From NCBI GenBank assembly GCA_036784855.1, contig JAZDSV010000015.1, positions 248,001-312,000 of the forward strand: DNA of 64,000 nt, in the 5' to 3' direction. A model generated the notes under the pieces. The model was not told the origin of the DNA, did no database searches, and worked only from the letters and a program-made list of their open reading frames with translations. This document shows positions 1 through 9,463 of the stretch, piece after piece. Source of the stretch: Aphelidium insulamus. Taxonomy: Eukaryota > Aphelidiomycota > Aphelidea > Aphelidiaceae. The position numbers were made by a program, and so were the translations under genes. The stretch's first letter is position 1, and every line of letters starts with the position of its first letter.

Positions 1-1095
1 GACGTGAGTGGCACACATTTCCCCCCGCCGCGCCACAAGTACGGCGATTTCGACACCTTTGGTGTACAGTATTGGCTTGACATGGTGCGCAGCGATGAAT
101 TTAAACAAATTATGAACCGGCTTGTCGACAATCCCGAAATCTGCGTAGACTCGCTGCACATCATTCTTTCACTGGTGGCATCGAGACTTGTGGACAGCGA
201 TGAACTGGTAAGTATGATGGACTTTTTCGACGATTACTTTCTGCACGTGGGTGAAGAGTATGGCGGCGAAAAATTATACAAGCGCTGGAAGTATGAAAAT
301 TCTGGCAGATGGAATGCCAGATATTTCGACGAATTTGATGCAGTTAATCACCTAGTGGTGCCTTCGACTGAACTGCCGCGACCTGGTCCAAGGCCCGCTT
401 GGAAGCGCGAACTGGAATCTCTGATACAGCTGGTTATCCGTGTCGTTGACGCTGTCAGGTCTCGCCTGGATGAGATATTTGCTGCGCCAGCATTGCCACC
501 ACGAGCGCCGCCATGTACTGCGGCCGTTCTGAACTATATGTATCCAGATGATTGTTCCGACCTGGATGCCCTTCAACTAGACCAAGCTATGGCTAAATGG
601 GGCTTTGTAGTAGCGAAATTAAGCGCGTTGGATTCCAATTCGTTGGAATTGATTCCAATTATTACAGAGTACCGCATCCCCATCAAGCGCTTGATCCACC
701 GGTCGGAAGTGTCACTCATCGACTTTGAAAACATCATATTGTTCTTTGAGAAGAAACTGCGGTTGCAGTATGAACCGCCCGTGCCGAAAAAGGCATTGTT
801 TGAGCTCTACTTCCAGCACTTCTCTCAGTTCGGTCCCCGCGGCAGCGATGATAGCTGTGTGGCCGGAATTCCTAACAGCGTTGCAGAAGCACTGAACCGG
901 ATGGTGTTCCACGATGATCTCAGTCCGCAGCTATTTTCAAACATATTGGACATGCTGATTCTGCAAGAGTATCCGTGTCGCGATGCATTGTGCTGGGGCA
1001 CAAGTTTGGGGCAACATCTCATTGACATAATGATAGCGCCACATTGGCAAGCACGATGCCACGTTTCGGCTCCCCAGTATAAGCCGCTGGATTAG
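1..1095 (+). CDS. Unrecognised protein, 5' truncated by window edge
   Basis: The reading frame is open from the first base to a TAG at 1093-1095, so the 5' end lies outside the window or upstream of an intron. The codon at position 4 is GTG and no ATG occurs in frame before position 82, so I treat the gene as partial. Bases 4-9 read GTGAGT, a perfect splice-donor consensus, which could instead mean an intron begins there. The product is about 360 residues, mostly charged and helical in composition, with a proline/alanine stretch in the middle (near residues 155-165). I see no signal peptide, membrane span or motif I recognise. It converges on the next gene with about 80 bases between stops. 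It is probably a real gene because of its length, but the function is unknown. Confidence 0.6.
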   Translation, partial: DVSGTHFPPPRHKYGDFDTFGVQYWLDMVRSDEFKQIMNRLVDNPEICVDSLHIILSLVASRLVDSDELVSMMDFFDDYFLHVGEEYGGEKLYKRWKYENSGRWNARYFDEFDAVNHLVVPSTELPRPGPRPAWKRELESLIQLVIRVVDAVRSRLDEIFAAPALPPRAPPCTAAVLNYMYPDDCSDLDALQLDQAMAKWGFVVAKLSALDSNSLELIPIITEYRIPIKRLIHRSEVSLIDFENIILFFEKKLRLQYEPPVPKKALFELYFQHFSQFGPRGSDDSCVAGIPNSVAEALNRMVFHDDLSPQLFSNILDMLILQEYPCRDALCWGTSLGQHLIDIMIAPHWQARCHVSAPQYKPLD

Positions 1096-1174
1096 CTCAT
1101 AAAGCGAGTGGGTGATATTGCATTAATTTTATCATTTATTCCTGTGACATTTTGATATTTTGATTTTTGACACT

Positions 1175-2155
1175 TCAGAAGTCGAAATAGCCCATCGCCC
1201 ACTTGGCCACGTCTATCCAGTCAACATTTGGCTCATCTTTCTGGGACGCTTCAATTCCAGGCAGATACTCCATCTTAAAATCTCCAAACATCTTGGAGTG
1301 CTCACCGGACACAAGCGTCTCACGCACAGTTACAGCGTCGATCCCAGCTGGAAGATGAATTCCCGTAACCTCGCCAGTGTTAGGCTCTATATCGTAAATA
1401 ATCGGATTGCCCTCAAAGAACTTGCCACTTTGCCCACGCATGACGATGGGACCTTCAAATACTGAAGATTCAGGTACAAAGACATGGATGCAAAACGGGC
1501 CATCCTTTTTGTCAAATTTAACTCGGCCATCAAAATTATCAAGTCCCGTGACAACGTCCATAGCAGAATTACTTGAGATTCCCGCTCCGTAGCTTGGAAG
1601 TTGAAACCCAATGTAAACTAGCCTAGCATCTTTATCCATTGCAGCAGCCCCAGTGATGTCAACACGGCTCCCACCGGATGCATGAACAGCATCAACGAGT
1701 TCACCAAACGTGACAACTCCATCTCCAGCTTTTGAATCCCACATGTTGTGATTGTGGAGCGCTTCGTTTAAATCTACACGATTGCGATCAAAATCTGTTT
1801 GCTTGGCCCCATTGCGTTTAATGAAATCTTTGTTCAGCCCTGAAGCGATTTCGCCCACTGCGTTATCAATAGCGTATTTTAACGACTCTTGAAAGAGAAG
1901 CCACTCTTCTTCTTCGGCGTCGCCATAGTCGTTATTTCCAGATCCATGCGAAAGGACCGACGCGGGTGCCACTTGTTGATTGAGGCGCGCGATTCCGTGA
2001 TCCGTAGATGGATACGACACCGTTCCGCGATGCACGCTGGGTGCTGCAATAAAGGAACTCACCAAGGGCGCCGCTCCGAGGAGTGCGGCGCTGCGCATGG
2101 CCACCGCTTCACCGATAATCACGCAAGCCACGGCGATAGAAATCATTTTTGTCAT
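1175..2155 (-). CDS. Predicted secreted protein of unknown function
   Basis: A single uninterrupted frame of about 326 codons. The first ATG is at 2155; an upstream in-frame GTG is not a likely start. The N-terminus (MTKMISIAVACVIIGEAVA) looks like a cleavable signal peptide: a short basic start, a hydrophobic core and small residues before the likely cut site. The mature part begins with low-complexity sequence and then a charged region. One segment in the middle, around GDGVVTFGELVDAV, resembles a degenerate EF-hand loop with the glycine and final glutamate in place but without the first aspartate, so calcium binding is uncertain. The C-terminal half looks globular with many beta-type residues. 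No family is recognised. The absence of introns is shared with the other predicted secreted genes in this window. Confidence 0.65.
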   Translation of the reverse strand: MTKMISIAVACVIIGEAVAMRSAALLGAAPLVSSFIAAPSVHRGTVSYPSTDHGIARLNQQVAPASVLSHGSGNNDYGDAEEEEWLLFQESLKYAIDNAVGEIASGLNKDFIKRNGAKQTDFDRNRVDLNEALHNHNMWDSKAGDGVVTFGELVDAVHASGGSRVDITGAAAMDKDARLVYIGFQLPSYGAGISSNSAMDVVTGLDNFDGRVKFDKKDGPFCIHVFVPESSVFEGPIVMRGQSGKFFEGNPIIYDIEPNTGEVTGIHLPAGIDAVTVRETLVSGEHSKMFGDFKMEYLPGIEASQKDEPNVDWIDVAKWAMGYFDF

Positions 2156-2741
2156 TTTTGTGATTTGCAACTTTTTCACGCGCCATCAACTCAGCCCACA
2201 GGCCCTTAAAGTCAGGTTAAGTTAGGTCAGCTGTTTAGGTGCCCACTTACAGACAGCTTCATACAGTTCATAAATGCGGTATTTAATTGTTGTCGATACA
2301 TTAAAATCTTCAACCGCAGACCCAGGTTCATAGACTTCAGCGGAAGTCTCTAAAATGAATATATTTAACGCCGTTTTTCTGAGAAAATAAATCAGTCCAG
2401 TCCTACACATATATTACACCCAGCTATGGACTAGAGTAAAACGGAGATGAGTACAGCTATAAATAGGCGTCCATATAAGTGGACACCTCATAATACACAT
2501 ATATGTACATATTGCCATTGTACATATACATTGGCAAAGGCCGCCCGCAGATTGTTTGTCGTGGCTGTTTCGCTCATCGGCGCCGCTCTGGTTCTCCTAC
2601 TTGTTTCCCGTTGCTGCTCATTGACTTTGCCGCCTTTGCTGCCTTTGCCGTTGTCGCTGCCGCTCTATACATTCGCACACCGCACACATAGTGCACACAC
2701 TACACAGCGCACACACACACGTCTTCACACCACGCTCCAAC
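2156..2741. promoter_or_regulatory. Intergenic region between divergent genes; TATA-like site
   Basis: This stretch separates two divergently transcribed genes, so it must hold both promoters. A TATA-like TATAAATA lies at 2458-2465, about 280 bases before the PP2A scaffold start. A pyrimidine-rich run and a CA-rich stretch follow at about 2600-2735. No convincing gene is seen. Assignment of the TATA-like site as functional is inference. Confidence 0.35.
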
Positions 2742-2924
2742 ATGTCGTCTAGCGAGGGTCCTGCCGCCGTCGATGACGCTCTATACCCCATAGCTGTGCT
2801 CATTGACGAGATGAAGCACGAGGACGTTCAGTTCCGTCTGAATGCCATCCGCCGCCTGTCCACCATTGCCCTGGCACTCGGTCCTGATCGTGCGCGTGAG
2901 GAGCTGATTCCCTTCATTGACGGT

Positions 2925-2978
<54 letters not shown>

Positions 2979-4909
2979 TCATCTGGTTGAGCTGACTCGC
3001 CGCAGAGTCCATCGAGGATGAGGACGAGGTTCTGCTGGCCATTGCAGAGGAGCTGGGAGGACTGGTGGATTATGTTGGCGGGTCGCAGTTTGCTCACGTG
3101 CTGCTGGGGCCGCTGGAGAATCTGGCCGCCACCGAGGAGACTATTGTCCGCGATGCTGTGCGTGTACTTCTTTCGCTTTCATACACATTTTATAATTTCT
3201 GCAGGCCGTCGAGAGCATGAACAAGGTGTGCGATGTGCTCAACGCCGAGCAGCTTGAACACTTCTTCTTGCCTATTGTCAAGCGACTATCGCTGGGCGAG
3301 TGGTTCACCAGTCGCTGCAGTGCCTCGGGTCTGTATGCGTGCGCCTACACGAAGGCACCCGCACCGCTCAAGGAGGATCTGCGCAAGTAAGAATGGTAAT
3401 GGATATTTATCGCGATTATTATCCATGGCTAGAGCATTTTCTCTGCTGTGCCGCGACGACACGCCCATGGTTCGGCGGTCGGCTACCACAAACTTTGCCG
3501 TGAGTTGCTTTACGACATGCTATATAGGCACCTCATGACAATAATATAGAAATTTGCGAGGAAAATATCAAAAGAACATTTGGTGGCCGAGTTTATTCAA
3601 GTGTTTAACGGGCTGGCGACGGATGAGCAGGACTCTGTGCGCCTGCTCACCGTGGATGTTTGCGTGGCCATCGCTGAGATGCTGACCAAGCAAGAGTCCA
3701 AGCAGCTCATTCTGGCCACTCTGCGGAGTCTTTGTGCAGACAAGTCGTGGCGTGTGCGCTACGTAATTGCCGAGAAGTTTGTAAAGGTATGTTTAGTGGT
3801 ACAAATGAGTAAGCCTACATCATTAAATGAAACATAGCTGGCAAATGCTGTTGGTGCCGAGATCATCAACGAAGAGCTCACTTCGGCATTCATTCACATT
3901 CTCAAGGACCCGGAGGCCGAAGTGCGCACTGCTTGCTGTGCTCAAATCCCCGGTAAGACTAGGCTACTTTTTCAAATTTGTAAAAAAAAATAACATGTTA
4001 GGATTCTGCGCGCTGATTGACCGCGATGTTGTGCTGCGCGATGTCATCCCGTGTGTCAAGGAGATTGTGACAGATGCGTCGCAGCACGTCCGCTCCGCCG
4101 TCGCACTACAAATCACCGGCTTGGCGCCCATTGTGGGCAAGAATGACACCATCGAGCATCTGCTGCCGCTATTCCTCACCTGCCTCAAGGATGATTTCCC
4201 CGAAGTGCGACTGAACATCATTTCCAAGCTGGACAATGTGAACTCTGTCATTGGCGTGGAGCTGTTATCGCAGTCGCTTCTCCCCGCCATCATTGAGCTG
4301 TCGGAGGACAAGAGCTGGCGGGTGCGACTTGCCATTATCGAGTTTATGCCGCTGCTGGCGAAGCAGCTCGGGGTTCAGTTCTTTAATGACAAGCTGGCCA
4401 CCATGTGCATGAACTGGCTGAATGATTCCATTTTTTCGATTCGCGAGGCAGCCGCATCCAACCTGCGGCATTTGACGGAAGTATTTGGCGCCAGTTGGGC
4501 ACGCACTGCCGTCCTGCCCAAGCTGCAAGCCATGAGCGCCAACTCTGTATTCTCGTTCCGCATGACTACGCTCTACGCGTACACTGTATGATTATGTTTT
4601 TTTGTGTGTTGTACTCAGTATTAACGTTATCACCTCTCGTAGATGCTGGCGTCGTCCGTGTCGCCAGAGCTGATAAAAGAAATGATCATACCGGCGCTGG
4701 TGACGCTAAGCGCCGACACCGTGCCCAATATCCGCTTCAACGTGGCCAAGTCGTTCGAGACGGTGGCGGCAGCGCTAAAGAAGGCCGGCGGCGACGGCAA
4801 ATCGTCCGCGGAAATAATCGACTCATTCAAACCCACTTTATCAAAGTTGACGGAAGACCCGGACCAGGACGTGCGATACTTTGCACAGCAGGCGCTGGCT
4901 GCGTGCTGA
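2742..4909 (+). CDS. TPD3: PP2A scaffold (A/PR65) subunit
   Basis: This is the structural A subunit of protein phosphatase 2A, the HEAT-repeat solenoid that holds the catalytic and regulatory B subunits. Eight exons join in frame: 2742-2922, 3006-3157, 3205-3386, 3433-3499, 3550-3786, 3838-3952, 4002-4585 and 4643-4909. The joined protein has 594 residues, against about 590 for the family. Family-specific stretches are visible, including [63 protein letters not shown] and a C-terminal [10 protein letters not shown]. The start ATG follows a CA-rich leader. The first intron consists largely of a (GT)n run. An AATAAA lies 58 bases after the stop. Assignment is very secure. Confidence 0.96.
2927..2978. 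repeat. (GT)n microsatellite inside PP2A-A intron 1
   Basis: A run of about 25 GT dinucleotides begins a few bases after the splice donor and fills most of the first intron of the PP2A scaffold gene. It is probably length-variable between strains. Confidence 0.9.
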
Positions 4910-4966
4910 GCAGCAAGCTACAGCCATCCATTGAGCTGCCGGCCCCGCAAAACACACTGTTGGTTT

Positions 4967-4972
4967 AATAAA
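4967..4972 (+). terminator. AATAAA polyadenylation signal of PP2A-A
   Basis: A canonical AATAAA 58 bases past the stop codon of the PP2A scaffold gene and just ahead of the next gene's start. Matching signals follow the GlyRS and eIF6 genes, so this organism appears to use the canonical hexamer at least at some genes. Confidence 0.6.
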
Positions 4973-5019
4973 TAGTAGTTCGCGCTGATATACAATATTG
5001 AGTGTGTGTATGTATGTTG

Positions 5020-6538
5020 ATGGAGGGTGAGACGGAGCATGTGGACGCCGCTGTGGCCGTCGCGCTGCGCCAATATGCACGGCTACCTGCGCGTGGCAAG
5101 CCTAGCCGTGCGCGCGGAGAACACACTGTCATGTGTGCATTCATATTGCGGCAAAAAGCAGGTAGCCACGATCCACCATCGCATCGCGCGATATCGCTGG
5201 GGTGAGTGCGCACGCGCCAACCATCGCAGAGATACTCACGCTCGTAGCACTGGCACAAAGTGTCTGCCAGAGTCTGCTGTTCGCGCCGCCCCGTTCGGCG
5301 AGGTGGTGCAGGATATGCACGCCGAGATTGTGGCCAGGCGTGGCTTCATGCGGTACCTGTACCGCCAGCTGTCACAGTGGCTCGGCAATAAACAACAGCG
5401 TGAGGCCAACTCTGTACTGGAGCGCGGCGATGGCAGAGACGGCAGGCTGCGGTTGCGACGTGACATGGACCTGCTTATCTACACCAGCCAGGCGCCGTGT
5501 AAGTCGTGGCAGTCTGTCTGTCTGTTAGGTAGTCTGCTTTAATGTGTGTCTGTTAAGGCGGCGACGCGTCAATGGCCGCACTGGCTGCAGAGTCTGCGCA
5601 GGACAACGCATCGGACAACTCGTTGGTTCGGAAGCCCCTCGACACAAATTCTGTGTTGCGTGGCCGCACAGACTACGCGGCCGAGTGTCGGCTGCGGACC
5701 AAGCCCGGCCGTGCAGACTCGGAACCCACACTGTCCATGTCGTGCAGGTCAGATGACATCTTGGCAATTTATCCCCAGCACTTTAAACTTACTCATATAG
5801 CGACAAGATGGCTCGATGGAACTGGCTCGGAGTGCAGGGAGCGCTCTTGTCACACTTTGTGGAACCTGTGGTGCCCGCGGCATTGATTGTCGGAGAGCGG
5901 TATGATGCCGTAGCATTGGAGCGCGCGTTGCTTGGTCGACTACCTCCACCATTGCATTCCCGTCCACATCAACTATATCATGAAGCGCGACAAACATTCC
6001 CCGACTGTCAGTCCATCACCGCTTCCACTCCATGTGCCAGTGGTGAGTTCAGTGCAACTATTAAAGATGTATGCATTTAGGTAATTTATAGCCGTATGCT
6101 GGGACGCATCTCAACCCAACTCACCCGAAATTATTGTCGCCGGACGTCGGGTTCGCCGAAGTTTACTCATGTTTGTACATCCAAATGTTTCTCACGCAGC
6201 TTCATTGCAGCAAGGAGCCGCGCCAGACAAGCGCACGGGAATCTATTCACTGAAAACATGGCAAGTATTTGGAGAATGGCATGACATCTATTAATCGCAG
6301 CAGCTCCCGTATATCCAAACGTTGCCTCTGGGACCAATTTGTCGAGTGCGCAAAGTTGTGGGATGAAATGCAGACCGATAGTGATGCAAGGATTATGAAC
6401 AAGCAATCAACTTTCAGCAGCAGTGCATATACTGCCGCCAAACGTGCCGCCACCTCATATGAACAACGGCGGAGACGGTTTAACGCGCATACTCCATTTG
6501 TTGGCTGGTTGGCCTCTCATCCTCCTATAATACAGTAG
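5020..6538 (+). CDS. ADAT1: tRNA-specific adenosine-37 deaminase
   Basis: ADAT1 (yeast Tad1) converts A37 of tRNA-Ala to inosine. The first exon carries the family start region ([10 protein letters not shown] and a following hydrophobic strand). The deaminase core is complete across introns. GTGTKC is created by joining across 5202-5247. The catalytic [10 protein letters not shown] (zinc histidine and proton-shuttling glutamate) follows. PCGDAS (zinc cysteine) is created by the next splice, and [12 protein letters not shown] (second cysteine) by the third. The C-terminal region has an AYTAAKRAA...GWL segment typical of the family. The second-to-last exon ends [10 protein letters not shown] and joins SSRISK through an intron with a GC donor (gcaagt, about 6260). 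An intron with GTGAGT donor near 6043 joins PCAS to AVCWDASQ. The exon map rests on frame and family similarity. Confidence in the identity is high. Confidence 0.9.
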
Positions 6539-6780
6539 ATTACACGTTGAATTCTTGATTCTTTGGATGCGCTCTATGCTCTGCCACGCGTCACATGTGC
6601 CGTGAATAACATAGGAGCCTTCTAAGCACCATCGTGCCATACTAATACAGCATACAATACTGTGTGTAATACAATAATTATACCGTGTGAGAGAGCGTGT
6701 ATGACAGCGTGACAGCCGCGTCGCGTCATTGTTACAGGTGACAGACTGGTGTCAAGCTGTCAAGTTGAGCGCGGCGACAA

Positions 6781-8176
6781 ATGGACGCTGAAAACGGAGG
6801 CGCCGCCACCGCCACGGATGACAGCAAGTCCCCGCCCTCCTCCGGGAGTGATGCTGGCCTACCGCCTGAAGCAATTGAAATGTCCTCGCCGGCCAGTCTG
6901 TCCCTGCCACCGGGCGCCGCGACAGACAGCACCTCCAGTGACAGTGGCGGCGGCGGCGGCGGCGGCAAGTCAAGCTCAGACGATCAACAACACCCAGCAC
7001 GCAATACTGCTGCGACTACTACCGCTGCTGCCGCGCACTCGTCGGACAATGAGGAGCACGGCGCCGACGACGGCCAGCTGAGTGCCGTGGCGTATGAACA
7101 CTGCGGTGCCCACTCTTGCTGCTGTCGGTGCCTGTGTCTGCCGCTGCCACTGCACGGCCACTCGGCCGCACCTAATGATGGCACCGATGATGATGGCGAT
7201 GACGTGGATGCGGGGCGGCACAAGAGGCGGCCGGCGTGTCTGACTGCCGGGTGGTGGCTGTACCGAGTGCTGGCGGCGCGCTGGGTGCATCCGTGGCGCA
7301 TCGCCCACTCGTACTTCTTTGACACGACACTGGTGCCGCGACTGGTGCGCGCCGTCCTTCTCCCGTACGCCATCACGGTGCTGGTGTACGGTGTGGCGTC
7401 GGACCCGCAGGACGGCTACTGGTTCGCGTACTTTACGCACCTCAGCTACCTGGGCCTGGTGGTCTATCTGACGGTGGGTCACACTGTTCCACGCAGGCCT
7501 ACATGAATGATGTCTGACATATGCACAGCTGGCATCGTATATCACGTGGGAGTGGTGGTGGTTCGTGGAGCGACAGCCGGTGCTCGGCGTGGAGGATATG
7601 GTGAGGAGGCGGCTGACAGGCAGGCGCGCACGGCCCATCGACCTCGTCACCACGCTCCTCTACTCGATGGCCATCGTGTTCCACGTGATTGTGCCGCTGG
7701 TGTACTGGCTGCTGCTGGCCGACACCTACAGCTTCAGCCTGGACTCGCCCGTCGGGCGGTGGATGCAACTAAGCCAGCACGCGCTCGACTTTGTCGTAAT
7801 GTTCATCGAGTTCACCGTGAACCGCATCGTGCTGCCCTGGTCACACCTGCTCATCCTCCTGCTGGTGATGGTGGCCTACATTCTGTGGACGTGGGCGGCG
7901 GCTGCCATCTGGCCCGGTCGGGGCTCTGCGGGCAACGGGTTCCCGTACTTTTTCGTAAACTACAACAAGCCCCTATCGTTTGCGTACATTGTCGGACTGG
8001 CGCTGGTGTTCTCGCTGATTTATGCGGCGGTTTGGGCAGTGCATGTTGGCCGGAGACGTCTAGCCCTCCTGCTGGGACGGCGTGCATCGCTGCGTGGCGC
8101 GCTCGACAGTGGCCCCATTGAATTCGTGTTGGTGTCGACGGCCTCGCCCGGCTCCAGCACCGTGCAGAGTCGCTAA
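6781..8176 (+). CDS. Rolling-stone-like multi-pass membrane protein
   Basis: Two exons (6781-7473 and 7529-8176) give a protein of about 446 residues. The first 140 residues are acidic, serine- and glycine-rich and disordered, with a cysteine cluster (HSCCCRCLCL) that could be palmitoylated. The rest contains six or seven hydrophobic helices. The motif GYWFAYFTHLSYLGLVVYL, joined by splicing to a WEWWWFVER loop, resembles the rolling-stone/AIG1-like membrane family. So does the segment ALDFVVMFIEF...NRIVLPW with a later FPYFFVNYNKP loop. In animals rolling stone acts in myoblast fusion; in protists the role is unknown. The family call is moderate, the membrane topology is clear. Confidence 0.72.
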
Positions 8177-8341
8177 GTATTATAACTCTTTTTTATATAA
8201 TTTATAATTATTTATAATATGTAGACTGCACAGAAAATACTCTCATACAAAGTGTTTGATGATACAAGACAGCCATAACAGGAAACAGCCAGTATCGAAG
8301 GCACATAACTAGCTGTATTGCTAATGCAGAACTACTCCACG

Positions 8342-8695
8342 CTAGCGAGCGGCCGAGGCGCCCAGCGCGTCTGAACCGCAGCACTTTTTGTACTTTTTCG
8401 TGCTGCCGCAGTGGCAGGCATCGTTGCGGCCCACTTTGGGCGCCGTGTCCTTCTTCTTGTTGAGCTTGATGTCGGGGCCGAGTAGGTCGCGTGCCAGCGC
8501 CTCCAGGTTTGCTTCTTGCCGCGCGTCAAACTCCCGGGCTTCCCGCTCCGTGGTGGGGAAGCCGTTGTCCAGACGCACCACCAACTCGTTGCAGAGCTCC
8601 ACTTTGCCCGACACGCGGTTAGTCAGCAGGCGCACAATGAACTGATCAGTCTCGGGGTTGACTTTGTCGTCTACTCCGCCACGCGCTGCCGCCAT
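8342..8695 (-). CDS. Small SEC-C motif zinc-binding protein
   Basis: An intronless 117-residue protein starting at ATG 8695. Its C-terminus carries the SEC-C zinc motif: VGRNDACHCGSTKKYKKCCG, with the CxC and CC pairs that bind zinc in the SecA C-terminal motif family. The region before it is charged and helical. Stand-alone SEC-C proteins occur in many eukaryotes, often with no known function, and a role as a small zinc-binding adaptor is the most that can be said. It is followed closely by the C-CAP domain gene on the same strand, whose stop lies 28 bases upstream of this start; the two are probably separately transcribed. Confidence 0.8.
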   Translation of the reverse strand: MAAARGGVDDKVNPETDQFIVRLLTNRVSGKVELCNELVVRLDNGFPTTEREAREFDARQEANLEALARDLLGPDIKLNKKKDTAPKVGRNDACHCGSTKKYKKCCGSDALGASAAR

Positions 8696-8723
8696 CTCGC
8701 TGGCTCCCGTGGACAGTTGGTGC

Positions 8724-9275
8724 TCAGCTGCCAGTTAGAGTTAGATATTCCTTAGATGTATGTACGAACGCACGCTTGTCCTGGAAGGAGAGGGAGAGAG
8801 ACTCGCACGCGGACCAGATCATGCGGTTAAAGTGCGCACATTCACCGTACGTGACCACCACCCGCTTGCACAGGTCCACCTGCAGCGTCTGCACCGGGGT
8901 CGCCACCCGCATCTGCACGTCGTCGCACTTCCATATCTCCACGGTGCTGGTGATGATGCGGCCGGCGAATGCAATGGTCAGGTTGCGGCACGACTCGATA
9001 AACACCTTGGTGCACGGTGTCTGCACTGCAAACGTGCAGTCGGCACAGTTCTTCAGGTAGAGCGTGTCGGCCGGCTTCAAGTCGTCGTCGCCGGCAAACG
9101 TCTTGCTCAGACCGGTCTCATTGAGCTGGACGCGTGCGGGGTAAGGTATACATAGTGCACTGTACTACACATGTACACGTAAACGTACAAAGACTTTGGA
9201 GGACTGCGACTTTAGCGAGCCGGGCAGACCGGTGCCGAGCTGCGCGTTCACCTTTTGTGCTTCCGTGGCGGGCAT
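8724..9275 (-). CDS. C-CAP/cofactor-C-like domain protein
   Basis: Two exons joined across 9126-9188 (GTACGT donor, TCCAG acceptor) give about 160 residues from ATG 9275. The protein is almost entirely a right-handed beta-helix of the C-CAP/CARP type found in tubulin-binding cofactor C and in cyclase-associated protein. It shows repeated short strands such as TLYLKNCADCTF, KVFIESCRNLTI, STVEIWKCDDVQMRV and LQVDLCKRVVV. Cofactor C is a GTPase-activating factor in tubulin folding, with an arginine in its active loop; I cannot place that residue here. The lack of the N-terminal spectrin-like domain makes it shorter than classical TBCC. It may be a CAP C-terminal-like protein acting on actin instead. 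Confidence 0.7.
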
Positions 9276-9463
9276 CTTCGTAGCAGTTGTAGTTGTGTTG
9301 TGTGTGCAAATGCGGCGTTGTTGCCTCGTTAATGTTGTATTGAAAACAGCAATCCAGTCGTCTCAGTAGTACTGTTAAGGCTCCATTTAACTTGAACCAT
9401 TTACACGATATTGCGTTGATAGTAATACAACAGTCGATAAGAGAAGCTGCACATCACGCTTTT

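Noticed and set aside
5202-5230. A 28-nt intron in ADAT1
   Set aside because: An acceptor at 5247 gives a 46-nt intron and restores the family wording GTGTKC.
6976-7653. Minus-strand ORF of 225 codons
   Set aside because: It is the antisense of the rolling-stone-like exon 1 and has no features of its own.
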